Positions 1 through 8,188 of a stretch of DNA of 28,900 bases are shown here, one piece after another. The stretch's first letter is position 1; each line of letters begins with the position of its first letter. The notes under the pieces are model-generated. The model searched no databases. It worked only from the letters and a program-made list of their open reading frames with translations, and had not been told where the DNA came from. This stretch comes from UBA7332 sp051648105. GTDB lineage: Bacteria; Bacteroidota; Bacteroidia; Bacteroidales; UBA7332. Location: the NCBI GenBank assembly GCA_051648105.1, contig JBOFEN010000109.1, positions 1-28,900 of the forward strand, given 5' to 3'. Position numbers and translations under genes: made by a program.

Positions 1-4
1 TTTG

Positions 5-89
5 CGGAGAGAGAGGGATTCGAACCCCCGGTACCTTGCAGTACAACGGTTTTCAAGACCGCCGCATTCGACCACTCTGCCATCTCTCC
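5..89 (-). tRNA. tRNA-Ser (anticodon UGA)
   Basis: Read on the minus strand, the sequence starts GGAGAGA and ends TCTCTCC plus discriminator G, giving a 7-bp acceptor stem. The anticodon loop CUUGAAA is closed by CGGU/ACCG and carries UGA (plus-strand positions 53-55), which reads UCN serine codons. There is a long variable arm of the serine type, and the T loop GGTTCGAATCC is canonical. The length is 85 nt. CCA is not encoded (CAAA follows the discriminator), so it must be added after transcription. A good promoter lies about 45 bp upstream. Confidence 0.97.
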
Positions 90-135
90 AGTCGATTGTC
101 ATTGCATTAGTGAGTGATTACCCTCAAATGCATTG

Positions 136-166
136 CAAAGGTACGACTTATTTTGTAATACGCAAA
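136..166 (-). promoter_or_regulatory. Promoter of tRNA-Ser
   Basis: On the minus strand TTTG (163-166) is followed after 19 bp by TACCTTTG (136-143), an exact match to the Bacteroidota TTTG-N19-TAnnTTTG promoter. It would start transcription near 129, about 40 nt before the mature tRNA. No other gene lies between, so the tRNA has its own promoter. Confidence 0.75.
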
Positions 167-189
167 CTTTACAGTTGCTTTTTTACAGT

Positions 190-219
190 TCTATTTAGCT
201 CCAAAGAGCCACAAATAGA
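190..219 (-). terminator. Weak hairpin after uvrB
   Basis: Inverted arms TCTATTT/AAATAGA, with an inner GCTC/GAGC stem and a 4-nt loop, lie 24 bp past the uvrB stop. No T-run follows on the minus strand, so termination here is only a possibility. Confidence 0.3.
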
Positions 220-242
220 GTAAACTCCTTTAAATGAGAAGA

Positions 243-2270
243 TCAGCGAGTCTGATTTTTTTTCGATTTAAGAAGCTCCTCCAACCTTATTAACTCATTT
301 CTATATTGAGCTGCCTCAATAAACTCTAGTTTCTTAGAGGCATCAAGCATCTTGCGACGTGTAGCCTCTACCGATTTCTCTAATTGAGGTATGGACATAT
401 AGCTAACAACAGGGTCGGCTGCTATACTTACCTCTTCACTCTCTATGTATGCATTAGATGTAGATTCACTCTTAGATTGCGAGCCAAAGATGGAAGTGCG
501 AGACTTATTCAGAGCTTGTGGAGTGATGCCGTTTGCCTCGTTGTAGGCCAACTGCTTCTCACGACGACGTAGAGTCTCATCAATAGTCTTTTGCATACTA
601 TCTGTAATCTTATCAGCATACATTATCACCCGACCATTTAGGTTACGAGCTGCACGTCCGGCTGTCTGAGTAAGTGAGCGGTGAGACCTAAGAAAGCCCT
701 CCTTGTCGGCATCTATGATTGCCACAAGTGAAACCTCAGGAAGATCAAGACCTTCACGAAGGAGGTTTACACCAATAAGAACATCATAAGTACCATTGCG
801 AAGCTCCTCCATAATCTTTATCCTATCGAGAGTATCTACATCGGAGTGTATATAGTTACACTTGAAGTCGTATCTATTGAGATATTGATTAAGCTCCTCA
901 GCCATCCTTTTAGTAAGAGTGGTCACCAAGACACGCTCATCACGCTCCACAGTAATCCTTATCTCCTCCATTAGATCATCAATCTGATTCAAGCTTGGCC
1001 TTACCTCTATGATAGGATCCAAAAGACCAGTGGGGCGTATTACCTGCTCCACAACTACACCTTCAGATTTGATCAACTCATAGTCCGCTGGAGTAGCACT
1101 TACATATAACACACTTGGAGTTAATGACTCAAACTCCTCAAACTTAAGAGGTCTATTATCAATGGCAGATGGTAGCCTAAAACCATACTCAACAAGGTTT
1201 GTCTTCCTTGATGCATCACCTCCGTACATAGCACGAATCTGTGGTATAGTCACGTGGCTCTCATCTATGACCGTAATAAAATCTTTTGGGAAATAGTCCA
1301 ACAGACAGAAAGGGCGAGTACCAGCAGCACGACCATCAAAGTATCTTGAGTAGTTCTCAATACCAGAACAGTACCCCACCTCTCTGATCATCTCTAGATC
1401 GTAGCTAACCCTCTCATAAAGACGTTTGGCCTCATAGGGTTTACCCTCAGCACGAAAACGCTCCACTTGCAGTCCCAAATCAACATCAATCTGTGATACT
1501 GCACTATTTATCCTCTCTTGCGTTGTAACAAAGATGTTTGCCGCAAATATTCTATAGTTAGAGAACTTCTCTATGGAGACTCCACTTATAGGGTCAACAG
1601 TCTGAATGGACTCAATCTCGTCACCCCAGAAGATGATACGAAGAATCAACTCTGCGTAAGCAAGATATATATCAACTGTATCACCCTTAACCCTAAACTG
1701 CCCATTGGTAAGATCAATATCATTACGAGAGTAGAGACCAGCAACCAGACCTCGAAGAAAGACATTACGTCCAATCTCCTGACCCACCCTTATCTCTACT
1801 GCTGTAGCTTGAAAATCCTCTGGGTTACCAATACCGTAGAGACAAGAAACAGAAGAGACCACCAACACATCACGTCGCCCCGAAAGGAGTGATGCAGTGG
1901 TGGATAGCCTCAACTTCTCAATCTCTTTATTTATTGCAAGATCCTTCTCTATGTATGTATCAGTAGTTGGCAAGTAGGCCTCTGGCTGATAGTAGTCATA
2001 GTAGGATACAAAATACTCTACTGCATTATCAGGGAAGAAGCTTTTGAACTCGCCGTAAAGCTGAGCAGCCAATGTCTTATTGTGACTCAACACCAGCGTT
2101 GGTCGTTGAATCTTCTCAATAAGATTGGCTACTGTGAAGGTCTTTCCTGATCCTGTCACACCTAGTAGTGTCTGAAAATCCACACCACTCTCTATCCCAC
2201 TAACCAACTGGCTGATCGCCTCTGGCTGATCACCTGTTGGTTTGTAGTTAGATACAAGTTTAAAATCCAT
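243..2270 (-). CDS. uvrB: UvrABC system protein B (excinuclease helicase subunit)
   Basis: UvrB is the damage-verifying, DNA-loading subunit of nucleotide excision repair in the cytoplasm: UvrA hands it the lesion, and it recruits UvrC. The 675-aa length is normal for the family. The Walker A motif GVTGSGKT is at residues 37-44. The Tyr-rich beta-hairpin segment (YFVSYYDYYQPEAYLP) follows at about residues 88-105, helicase motifs V-VI (LLREGLDLPEV, QTAGRAARN) come later, and the UVR domain that contacts UvrC is at about residues 631-666. The ATG lies 3 bp after the stop of the pspC-like gene, which supports this start and co-transcription with the folB - DUF4831 - pspC cluster. Nothing catalytic appears missing. 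Confidence 0.98.
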   Translation of the reverse strand: MDFKLVSNYKPTGDQPEAISQLVSGIESGVDFQTLLGVTGSGKTFTVANLIEKIQRPTLVLSHNKTLAAQLYGEFKSFFPDNAVEYFVSYYDYYQPEAYLPTTDTYIEKDLAINKEIEKLRLSTTASLLSGRRDVLVVSSVSCLYGIGNPEDFQATAVEIRVGQEIGRNVFLRGLVAGLYSRNDIDLTNGQFRVKGDTVDIYLAYAELILRIIFWGDEIESIQTVDPISGVSIEKFSNYRIFAANIFVTTQERINSAVSQIDVDLGLQVERFRAEGKPYEAKRLYERVSYDLEMIREVGYCSGIENYSRYFDGRAAGTRPFCLLDYFPKDFITVIDESHVTIPQIRAMYGGDASRKTNLVEYGFRLPSAIDNRPLKFEEFESLTPSVLYVSATPADYELIKSEGVVVEQVIRPTGLLDPIIEVRPSLNQIDDLMEEIRITVERDERVLVTTLTKRMAEELNQYLNRYDFKCNYIHSDVDTLDRIKIMEELRNGTYDVLIGVNLLREGLDLPEVSLVAIIDADKEGFLRSHRSLTQTAGRAARNLNGRVIMYADKITDSMQKTIDETLRRREKQLAYNEANGITPQALNKSRTSIFGSQSKSESTSNAYIESEEVSIAADPVVSYMSIPQLEKSVEATRRKMLDASKKLEFIEAAQYRNELIRLEELLKSKKNQTR

Positions 2271-2273
2271 TAG

Positions 2274-2465
2274 TTACGGCTGTTTCGCAGGAACAATCAA
2301 TGCAGCTACAATGTAGGCGAAGAAACCTGGGAAACCTGCCGTAAAGATTGTAAGGAATACATACGCCAGACGAATAACCGTAGGGTCTACATCCAAATAC
2401 TCGGCAATGCCACCCAATACACCTGCAACCATACGGTTATTTGATCTATATAATCTCTTTGACAT
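2274..2465 (-). CDS. PspC-domain small membrane protein
   Basis: This is a 63-aa protein made almost entirely of a PspC domain (PF04024 type). It has a basic N-terminus (MSKRLYRSNNR), the hallmark VAGVLGGIAEYLDVDPTVIR at about residues 13-32, then one hydrophobic membrane segment at about 33-58. PspC proteins sit in the inner membrane. In enterobacteria PspC takes part in the phage-shock envelope-stress response, but stand-alone short PspC proteins in Bacteroidota have no settled role. The gene ends 3 bp before uvrB and starts 27 bp after the DUF4831 gene, so it is very probably in the same transcript. No other psp gene is nearby. Confidence 0.88.
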   Translation of the reverse strand: MSKRLYRSNNRMVAGVLGGIAEYLDVDPTVIRLAYVFLTIFTAGFPGFFAYIVAALIVPAKQP

Positions 2466-2492
2466 AACTGTGATGTTTTATTAGGTTATTTA

Positions 2493-3569
2493 CTACTGAA
2501 GAAGCTGTCTTATTGCACCTGATTGTGCATCAAAGATCACACGTGTTGTTGACTTCTTGTTTTCAAATAAAACAGATGGCAACATACCTTTAACACCAAA
2601 CTGAGTAATAAGAAACTCACCAGACACAAGAGTTCTATCGGCTGTCCTCAATGAGATTGATGCTTTACCTGGGATATTGTAATATATAGCAGGCTGCTCT
2701 TTCTTCTTCTCTTTAGGATCTGCTAGTTCAAGACTCTTCTGATCGGTAATATTCATATCTAGGAAGATAGGAGCACCACTTAGATCATCCTTATCAACCA
2801 CACCAAAATATTTAGAGAAGCGGAAGATGATCTGACTATTTAGCAAATCTGATGGATCGACCTTAACACGTTGGTAAACCTTCTCCACCTGCTGGTTCCC
2901 GACAAACTGAGATAGCAAAACTCTCTCCTGCTCTTCAAGCTGAGAAAGAAGGAACTTTAGAGCCTCTCCATCGGTTGGCATATTGTCTGCCTGCCCAGTA
3001 AGAAAATCTTGGCGCGACTCACGCAATCTATAGATCTGCTTGGCAACTATCTCTGCCATCTTAGCTGTTGAGCCTGATAAGTGAAACTCCTCTGAGAGGA
3101 TGTTACTATTACTCGAAGCAAATGGAGTTATAACCAAAGGCTGTGATACTGGTTTTGGTTGTGCTTGCGCAAACTCCTCAGACTTTGGCGTCTCATTCAC
3201 CGAGCATATAACCCCTTCTGGAGTAAGATAGATGAATGGTGTAGTTGCAGACTTAAACTGCATGAGGTAACCCTCACTCTTATCCACCTCTGGGTATGCA
3301 GCAAGTGAGACCTTATCCATAGTATAGATGGTCTGGTCTTGATTTGCAACATCTGTTATACCAAGAAAACGTTCAGCATATCTTGAGTATGGTGCTGCCT
3401 TTGTGGTAGTCTTTGTAAGCTCTATATCTACATATATTGCTGTTTTGGGTAGGTAGTAACTCAGACCCATATCGTTATTCTTAGCAGCAGACATCTTTAT
3501 TAAGTCTAGTGTCTGAGCAGAAGCTGAGAGAGTGACTAATAGTGTTAGAGCAGTAGCTATTCTTTTCAT
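2493..3569 (-). CDS. DUF4831 family secreted protein
   Basis: A 358-aa protein with a clear Sec signal peptide (MKRIATALTLLVTLSASA, cleavage likely before Gln19), so it is exported. The body, with SYYLPKTAIYVDIELTKTT near residue 37 and ITDVANQDQTIY, resembles the Bacteroidota-restricted DUF4831 family as I remember it. The function of that family is not known. No lipobox or membrane anchor is visible after the signal peptide, which points to a soluble periplasmic protein. It lies 25 bp downstream of folB and 27 bp upstream of the pspC-like gene on the same strand, so an operon is likely, but the neighbours do not suggest a role. The family call is from memory of its N-terminal motifs. Confidence 0.75.
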   Translation of the reverse strand: MKRIATALTLLVTLSASAQTLDLIKMSAAKNNDMGLSYYLPKTAIYVDIELTKTTTKAAPYSRYAERFLGITDVANQDQTIYTMDKVSLAAYPEVDKSEGYLMQFKSATTPFIYLTPEGVICSVNETPKSEEFAQAQPKPVSQPLVITPFASSNSNILSEEFHLSGSTAKMAEIVAKQIYRLRESRQDFLTGQADNMPTDGEALKFLLSQLEEQERVLLSQFVGNQQVEKVYQRVKVDPSDLLNSQIIFRFSKYFGVVDKDDLSGAPIFLDMNITDQKSLELADPKEKKKEQPAIYYNIPGKASISLRTADRTLVSGEFLITQFGVKGMLPSVLFENKKSTTRVIFDAQSGAIRQLLQ

Positions 3570-3594
3570 TATTTTAAATAGGGTTGTTCATTAA

Positions 3595-3972
3595 TTACTT
3601 ATTAGCAAAATCTTCGCGAGTGCTCAATATACATACCGCAGCACTCTTAATATCCCCACAACCTGGAGGGTTAACCTTTGCCAACTTTATCTCTATCTCC
3701 TCGAGTGATTGAAACTCTTTATATAGTTGATTAACAACTCGTCCTGCCAAATGTTCTAGCAGATTAGCTCTAATAGTGAGCTGCTTCCTTACAACCTCAT
3801 ATATATCAGCATAGCTAACTGTGCTATCAATATGGTCGGTCTCTATTGCCTTATCTATATTTAGAGAAATCTTAAGCCAAACACGAAAGCGATTACCAAC
3901 AAGAGCCTCCTGTTCGAATACGCCATGATAGGCAAAAAACTCCATCTCATCTAGTTCTATCCAACTTTTCAT
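3595..3972 (-). CDS. folB: Dihydroneopterin aldolase
   Basis: FolB cleaves 7,8-dihydroneopterin to 6-hydroxymethyl-7,8-dihydropterin and glycolaldehyde in tetrahydrofolate synthesis. The 125-aa length fits the family. Visible features are the N-terminal FFAYHGVFEQEALVGNRF segment with the substrate-binding Glu22, the SYADIYEVV segment near residue 53, the LLEHLA helix (71-76), and the C-terminal EIKLAKVNPPG with the catalytic Lys at about residue 99. It is the first gene of the minus-strand cluster running to uvrB. A TAATTTTG box 27 bp upstream of the ATG gives it a promoter, divergent from the bactofilin gene. Confidence 0.93.
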   Translation of the reverse strand: MKSWIELDEMEFFAYHGVFEQEALVGNRFRVWLKISLNIDKAIETDHIDSTVSYADIYEVVRKQLTIRANLLEHLAGRVVNQLYKEFQSLEEIEIKLAKVNPPGCGDIKSAAVCILSTREDFANK

Positions 3973-3999
3973 TTAGTATACTATTAGCGTTATAGGTTC

Positions 4000-4007
4000 C
4001 AAAATTA
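4000..4007 (-). promoter_or_regulatory. -7 box upstream of folB cluster
   Basis: TAATTTTG on the minus strand matches TAnnTTTG and lies 27 bp before the folB ATG. A matching -33 TTG at the usual 17-23 bp spacing is not seen, so the call rests on the -7 box and its position. Confidence 0.5.
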
Positions 4008-4041
4008 GGTATAAACTTAAAACATTTATCTACAAAAGGAG

Positions 4042-4049
4042 TATATTTG
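4042..4049 (+). promoter_or_regulatory. -7 box of bactofilin gene
   Basis: TATATTTG is an exact TAnnTTTG match, 21 bp before ATG 4071, leaving a leader of only about 15 nt. It lies back to back with the folB box at 4000-4007. The position argues that translation starts at 4071 and not at the upstream TTG at 4047, which overlaps the box. Confidence 0.6.
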
Positions 4050-4070
4050 CCTAATATAACACTGATTTTT

Positions 4071-4415
4071 ATGTTTAAAAGAGAAGAGAAAACCGTTGGT
4101 CTTCCCCACAATGCTTTTGCCGTGGGTACAACTATTGAGGGTAATATATGTGCTGACGAGGATATTCGTATAGATGGCACTATGACTGGCAACATCATCT
4201 GTAGCGGAAAGGTTGTTATTGGGCCACAAGCCACTGTTACTGGCAACATTGAAGCTGTAACTGCTGATATTATGGGGCGTATTGTTGGTAATGTTTCTAT
4301 AAAAGAGATACTCACAATACGTTCTACAGGAGTAATTGAAGGCGACATAATTACGCAGCAACTAGCCGTTGAGCCTGATGCTAAGTTTAGTGGCAGGTGC
4401 TCTATGGCTCAATAG
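4071..4415 (+). CDS. Bactofilin family polymer-forming protein
   Basis: A 114-aa bactofilin (PF04519). These proteins form nucleotide-independent filaments through a right-handed beta-helix and organise envelope or peptidoglycan machinery at the inner membrane. The beta-helix repeats are visible as spaced Gly/Val/Ile turns, for example GTTIEGNICADEDIRIDGTM, SGKVVIGPQATVTGNIEA and TGVIEGDII. The short basic N-terminus (MFKREEK) and short C-tail are typical. The ATG at 4071 is chosen because a TAnnTTTG promoter occupies the region of the in-frame upstream TTG. The last 14 bp overlap the end of argB on the other strand. No M23 peptidase, a common bactofilin partner, is adjacent. Confidence 0.92.
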   Translation: MFKREEKTVGLPHNAFAVGTTIEGNICADEDIRIDGTMTGNIICSGKVVIGPQATVTGNIEAVTADIMGRIVGNVSIKEILTIRSTGVIEGDIITQQLAVEPDAKFSGRCSMAQ

Positions 4416-5178
4416 TTGTACCTCTCTTTGCCAATAGATCGGAAGAGTTAGTAATCACTACTCTGGATACTCCTGAACTAATAGCCTGAAAAGCATTCTC
4501 AAGCTTTGGTATCATACCTCCTTGTATTGTACCATCCTCCTTTAGCTTATCAAAGTCACTAGGCTTAATAGTCAATATAACACTATTATCATCACTCTCA
4601 TCGCGTAACACTCCTGCTCTCTCAAAGCAGTAAACGAGTGTTACGTCGAACTGTTCTGCAAGAGCTTTTGCCAACTCACCAGCTATAGTATCTGCATTTG
4701 TATTTAGCATCTGACCCTGACCATCGTGTGTAAGGGGTGCTATGACAGGGACAATACCCTGACCAATGAGAGAAGCCAATATGCGACCATCAACCCTTTG
4801 CACATCTCCAACAAAACCATAGTCAATAGTAGATGCCTTGCGTCTCTCGGACTGTACTATATTCAAGTCGGCACCAGTTAAACCAAGAGAGTTAATCCCC
4901 CTTGCTTGAAGAGCAGAAACAATACTCTTGTTTACCAAACCACCATAAACCATAGTTACAACCTCAAGCATATCACCATCGGTGATACGCCTTCCATCAA
5001 CCATCTTACTCTCGATACCCATTTGAGAGGCTATCTTTGTGGCAGACCTACCGCCACCATGAACTAGCATCTTCAACCCCTCAACATCAGCAAATTGAGA
5101 GAGAAGAGCCTCAAGAGACTCCTTCTGCTCAACAATCTTGCCTCCAACTTTTATTATTGTCAGTTTTTGCTTCATCAA
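4402..5178 (-). CDS. argB: Acetylglutamate kinase (or N-succinylglutamate kinase)
   Basis: ArgB phosphorylates the gamma-carboxyl of N-acyl-glutamate with ATP, the second step of arginine synthesis. The 258-aa protein shows the amino-acid-kinase phosphate-binding segments KVGGK (10-14) and HGGGR (40-44). It also has the NTNADTIAGELAKAL segment at about residues 159-173 that binds the acyl-amino acid, and IQGGMIPKLENA near residue 218. In Bacteroides fragilis the pathway uses succinylated rather than acetylated intermediates, so the substrate here could be N-succinylglutamate; sequence alone does not settle this. It is the last gene of a dgt - TPM - argB run with 24-25 bp gaps. No other arg gene lies in the window. 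Met1 or Met2 could start it. Confidence 0.93.
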   Translation of the reverse strand: MMKQKLTIIKVGGKIVEQKESLEALLSQFADVEGLKMLVHGGGRSATKIASQMGIESKMVDGRRITDGDMLEVVTMVYGGLVNKSIVSALQARGINSLGLTGADLNIVQSERRKASTIDYGFVGDVQRVDGRILASLIGQGIVPVIAPLTHDGQGQMLNTNADTIAGELAKALAEQFDVTLVYCFERAGVLRDESDDNSVILTIKPSDFDKLKEDGTIQGGMIPKLENAFQAISSGVSRVVITNSSDLLAKRGTTIEP

Positions 5179-5203
5179 TTTATCTTTCTAATTAATAGAA
5201 GTA

Positions 5204-6445
5204 CTACCATCCACTTGTGGCACCACCACCACCTGAGCGCCCGCCACCAAAGCCGCCGCCACCGAAGCCTCCCATTCCACCACCGAAGCCTCCGCCACCG
5301 CGTCGACCACCTGGAGGAGGAAGAACAACTATCCTTGGTAATGTATATGGCTCCACTAACTTATGCTGACAGTGCTGACAGAAGTACTCCCTCTGCCCTG
5401 AGCCCTCATAAAGAGGAGTTGGAGTGCGCAAGACTCTATCACTGCTCAATGCAAAAGTCTTAGCTTTACATTGTGGACATTTACGATATTTGCTATATGC
5501 ACTATCAAACTTATATATCTTCTTATTCGAGCAGCCACTACAAACCCAAACGTCATAGTCCACCGACTGAATCCTCTCCTCTATTCTCTCCGCCTCAGTA
5601 AGGTGGAAGTCATCATCCTCTTCACTAAGCTTACTCATTGACGCTCCACACTTGTCGCACTTATGCTTACCATTACGAAGACTCTTCTTTTTCCAAAGGA
5701 AGAATAGAAGCACGAAGATCATCAATGCTGGAAATAGTACAGTAAAGATTATCACTGGCACTTTATAACCAACAATATTACGATACTTGTCATATCTATC
5801 ACTCTTTGAATTAAGACTAAAGAAGATAGATATAGCAAAGAAGATGGCTACACCAAAGGAGATAACCATATACCAAGGGATGGCACTCTTTGCCTGATCC
5901 ACAATTGTTGTTCCCATCTGTGATTTTATCTCAGCCCTCACATCCTCATCAAGAAGATAGTTTGCAGTCTTTGTAACACCCGCAACCATACCCTGATCAA
6001 TATCACCTCTGCGGAAATGCGGTAACATATCGACAGTCTGTATTCTCTTGCAAATAGCATCGGGAAGAATACCCTCAATACCATAACCCGTTTCGAAAGT
6101 TATCTTCTTTTGATCAGAAACAAAGAGTATAAGAAGACCATTGTCACGATCACGCTTGCCTATACCCCAATGAGCAAATAGCTCAGTGGCAAACTGCTTA
6201 ATATCATTCTGTCCAATAGACCCAACAAGCACAACGGCAACCTCGGCCGTAGTCACTTGACGAACCTTTTGCAGCTCTCTATTGATAGTGGCTACAGCTG
6301 AGCTCGATATAATATTATCTGGATTAGAGACAAACTGCGTCGAGTCCTTGAGCTGGATATTTGGGATTGTCTCAATACGATAAACTTCAGCTGGTAACAG
6401 CTGAATAATAAATATCATAAGAGTTGCTAGGAACAACTTTTTCAT
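5204..6445 (-). CDS. TPM-domain membrane protein with four CxxC pairs and Gly-rich tail
   Basis: A 413-aa protein. The N-terminus (MKKLFLATLMIFIIQLLPAE) is a signal peptide. Residues about 40-165 form a TPM domain (PF04536, YgcG/TLP18.3 type), with AEVAVVLVGS, DNGLLILFVS and ETGYGIEGILPDA. Two membrane segments follow at about 191-211 and 229-250. Next come four CxxC pairs (263-266, 302-305, 323-326, 356-359) that look like two zinc ribbons, and finally a Gly-rich tail (380-409) ending SGW. TPM proteins have been linked to photosystem repair, phosphatase activity and envelope maintenance, without one agreed role. A Gly-rich tail after the TPM and membrane segments is common; the CxxC block between is less usual. 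It lies 24 bp after dgt and 25 bp before argB. Confidence 0.85.
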   Translation of the reverse strand: MKKLFLATLMIFIIQLLPAEVYRIETIPNIQLKDSTQFVSNPDNIISSSAVATINRELQKVRQVTTAEVAVVLVGSIGQNDIKQFATELFAHWGIGKRDRDNGLLILFVSDQKKITFETGYGIEGILPDAICKRIQTVDMLPHFRRGDIDQGMVAGVTKTANYLLDEDVRAEIKSQMGTTIVDQAKSAIPWYMVISFGVAIFFAISIFFSLNSKSDRYDKYRNIVGYKVPVIIFTVLFPALMIFVLLFFLWKKKSLRNGKHKCDKCGASMSKLSEEDDDFHLTEAERIEERIQSVDYDVWVCSGCSNKKIYKFDSAYSKYRKCPQCKAKTFALSSDRVLRTPTPLYEGSGQREYFCQHCQHKLVEPYTLPRIVVLPPPGGRRGGGGFGGGMGGFGGGGFGGGRSGGGGATSGW

Positions 6446-6469
6446 ATCTTCATGTTTTTAAGTTAGAGT

Positions 6470-7810
6470 TTATAGTGCCGGGAGACTCATCCCATTTATC
6501 TTGCGATAGAGATCAAGTGCATATACATCGGTCATACCAGAGATATAGTCAAGAACAGCGACAACTCGGCCATAAACCGTTGGTGCATTTACCTCATATT
6601 GAGAAGGAACACGATTGAGAAGCAACTTTGAATAAGCCTTTTCTGGATTTAGAACAGCTTCGATAAGCCTCTCCAAGAGAGTCGCTATAATCTGATAACC
6701 AGCAACCTCCACATCTAGTACCTCCTTAGATGCATAGATCCTCTTAAAGGCCACCTTTGTACAAAGTTCATAAGCCACCCTCTGAGTATCATCTATATGC
6801 TTTATCAAAGGACCCTTGAACTGACCACAAAGCAGAGCCTCCTCATTCTCAATAAACACCTTTGCACACTGCTCTATGAGTTTACCAATGACTGATGATC
6901 TCAAATAAGCAACCTGCTCATTCACATCATCAAGATAAGTGAGTGCCTTTTTTATCGAATCAAGTCTTGGTGAGTCAAAGTATGAGAGTAGTATCTCTTT
7001 TGTCTCCTCTGTTGTCAATATCTTCAATTTATGCGAATCCTCAATATCCATTATCTGATAACATATATCATCAGCAGCCTCAACAAGATATACAAGCGGG
7101 TGACGTGCATATCTTATAGGTGACTCCTCTAAGCGAATCATACCCAACTGCTCAGCAATATAACAAAAATCACCCACTTCTGACTGAAGAAAACCGAACT
7201 TTCCTTTACCTCCAGCCAAAGATGACTCGTAGGGATACTTAACTATAGAGGCTAGTGTCGAGTACGTTAGAGCAAAACCTCCCTTACGCCTACCTTGAAA
7301 TTGATGAGTAAGAAGCCTAAATGCATTGGCATTACCCTCAAAGTTGATAAGATCCTGCCACTCACTATCACTCATATGAGACCTCAGATCATTACCCTTA
7401 CCCTCAACGAAAAAGGCGTTTATAGCCTTCTCTCCAGAGTGGCCAAAGGGAGGATTACCTAGGTCATGAGCCAAACAAGCAGCTGAAACTATATTGCCAC
7501 ACTCATAAAAGAGCTTATACCATGGTGATTTCTTATCATACTTATCCTTTATTCCTCGCGCTACAATATCACCCAATGAGCGACCAACACAAGCCACCTC
7601 TAAGCTATGCGTCAATCTATTGTGTACAAACACACTGCCAGGCAATGGAAACACCTGCGTCTTATTTTGCAACCTACGAAAAGGAGCTGAGAAGATCAAT
7701 CTATCATAATCGCGCTGAAACTCTGTGCGGTCATGTTTTTGATCACCACTCCACCCCTCGAGGCCAAAACGTTGTGCCGACAGTAGGCGGCTCCACTCCA
7801 TTCTATTCAT
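6470..7810 (-). CDS. dgt: Deoxyguanosinetriphosphate triphosphohydrolase (dGTPase, HD superfamily)
   Basis: Dgt hydrolyses dGTP to deoxyguanosine and triphosphate and so adjusts dNTP pools. I start it at ATG 7810 (MNRMEWSRLLSAQRFG), giving 446 aa. An in-frame upstream ATG at 7945 would add 45 residues with no family character and would run through the TACCTTTG promoter box at 7847-7854. The HD metal-site residues are visible: HNRLTHSLEV (His68), AACLAHDLGNPPFGHSGE (His115-Asp116) and the later EAADDICYQIMDIEDS. PFRRLQNKTQVFPL (residues 43-56) is the usual dGTPase motif. First gene of the dgt - TPM - argB unit. Confidence 0.93.
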   Translation of the reverse strand: MNRMEWSRLLSAQRFGLEGWSGDQKHDRTEFQRDYDRLIFSAPFRRLQNKTQVFPLPGSVFVHNRLTHSLEVACVGRSLGDIVARGIKDKYDKKSPWYKLFYECGNIVSAACLAHDLGNPPFGHSGEKAINAFFVEGKGNDLRSHMSDSEWQDLINFEGNANAFRLLTHQFQGRRKGGFALTYSTLASIVKYPYESSLAGGKGKFGFLQSEVGDFCYIAEQLGMIRLEESPIRYARHPLVYLVEAADDICYQIMDIEDSHKLKILTTEETKEILLSYFDSPRLDSIKKALTYLDDVNEQVAYLRSSVIGKLIEQCAKVFIENEEALLCGQFKGPLIKHIDDTQRVAYELCTKVAFKRIYASKEVLDVEVAGYQIIATLLERLIEAVLNPEKAYSKLLLNRVPSQYEVNAPTVYGRVVAVLDYISGMTDVYALDLYRKINGMSLPAL

Positions 7811-7846
7811 TGTGTCGAATTTATCTTTAATAACTTCCTTATTGGA

Positions 7847-7854
7847 CAAAGGTA
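7847..7854 (-). promoter_or_regulatory. -7 box of dgt
   Basis: TACCTTTG on the minus strand is an exact TAnnTTTG match, 36 bp before dgt ATG 7810. It fixes the dgt start. No clear -33 TTG is seen in the T-rich upstream stretch. Confidence 0.6.
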
Positions 7855-7873
7855 GAAAAAAATAAAAATTGAT

Positions 7874-7881
7874 TACATTTG
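7874..7881 (+). promoter_or_regulatory. -7 box of the small-protein/barrel/nuclease cluster
   Basis: TACATTTG is an exact TAnnTTTG match on the plus strand, 69 bp before ATG 7951 and only 19 bp from the divergent dgt box. The two promoters share the same AT-rich segment. Confidence 0.55.
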
Positions 7882-7950
7882 CTCCTATAAAATCGAGACT
7901 CTCTATTTTAAAATTAGATAAGTTGTAACTATTTTTCCAAAACACAAGTG

Positions 7951-8187
7951 ATGCGCAAACTAAGAAAATCCCTACTTCTACCTATATTGCTACTTATATA
8001 TCTGGCTGGCCTATCCTACTTCACACTTCCTGAATATCTTGAGAAGCAGAACCATCTAGAGTATTGGGGCACTATCTCTGCAACTATTGTTATCATCGTG
8101 GCACTTCACTACGTGCTTCGTGCTAGAGAGAAGAAAGAGAGATACAAAAGAGACAAGCGCAACGCTGGCCACCGCAAAACATGGTAA
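7951..8187 (+). CDS. Small two-helix membrane protein, function unknown
   Basis: A 78-aa protein that I do not recognise. It has a basic start (MRKLRKS), a hydrophobic segment at about residues 8-24 (LLLPILLLIYLAGLSYF), a short polar loop, a second hydrophobic segment at about 40-56 (GTISATIVIIVALHYVL), then a strongly basic tail (RAREKKERYKRDKRNAGHRK). The first segment could be read as a signal anchor. The basic tail predicts that both ends lie in the cytoplasm. ATG 7951 is preferred over the GTG directly before it. The next gene starts 2 bp after its stop, so translation is probably coupled. It is credible as a gene because of that tight spacing and the promoter at 7874. Confidence 0.75.
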   Translation: MRKLRKSLLLPILLLIYLAGLSYFTLPEYLEKQNHLEYWGTISATIVIIVALHYVLRAREKKERYKRDKRNAGHRKTW

Positions 8188-8188
8188 T

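Noticed and set aside
2..223. Plus-strand reading frame over the tRNA
   Set aside because: It is the complement of tRNA-Ser and its promoter region, with no protein-family character.
7811..7945. 45-residue N-terminal extension of Dgt
   Set aside because: The extension has no resemblance to the family and covers the TACCTTTG promoter box at 7847-7854.
8087..8188. Upstream start for the small barrel protein
   Set aside because: It would overlap the preceding gene and hide the signal peptide that begins at ATG 8189.
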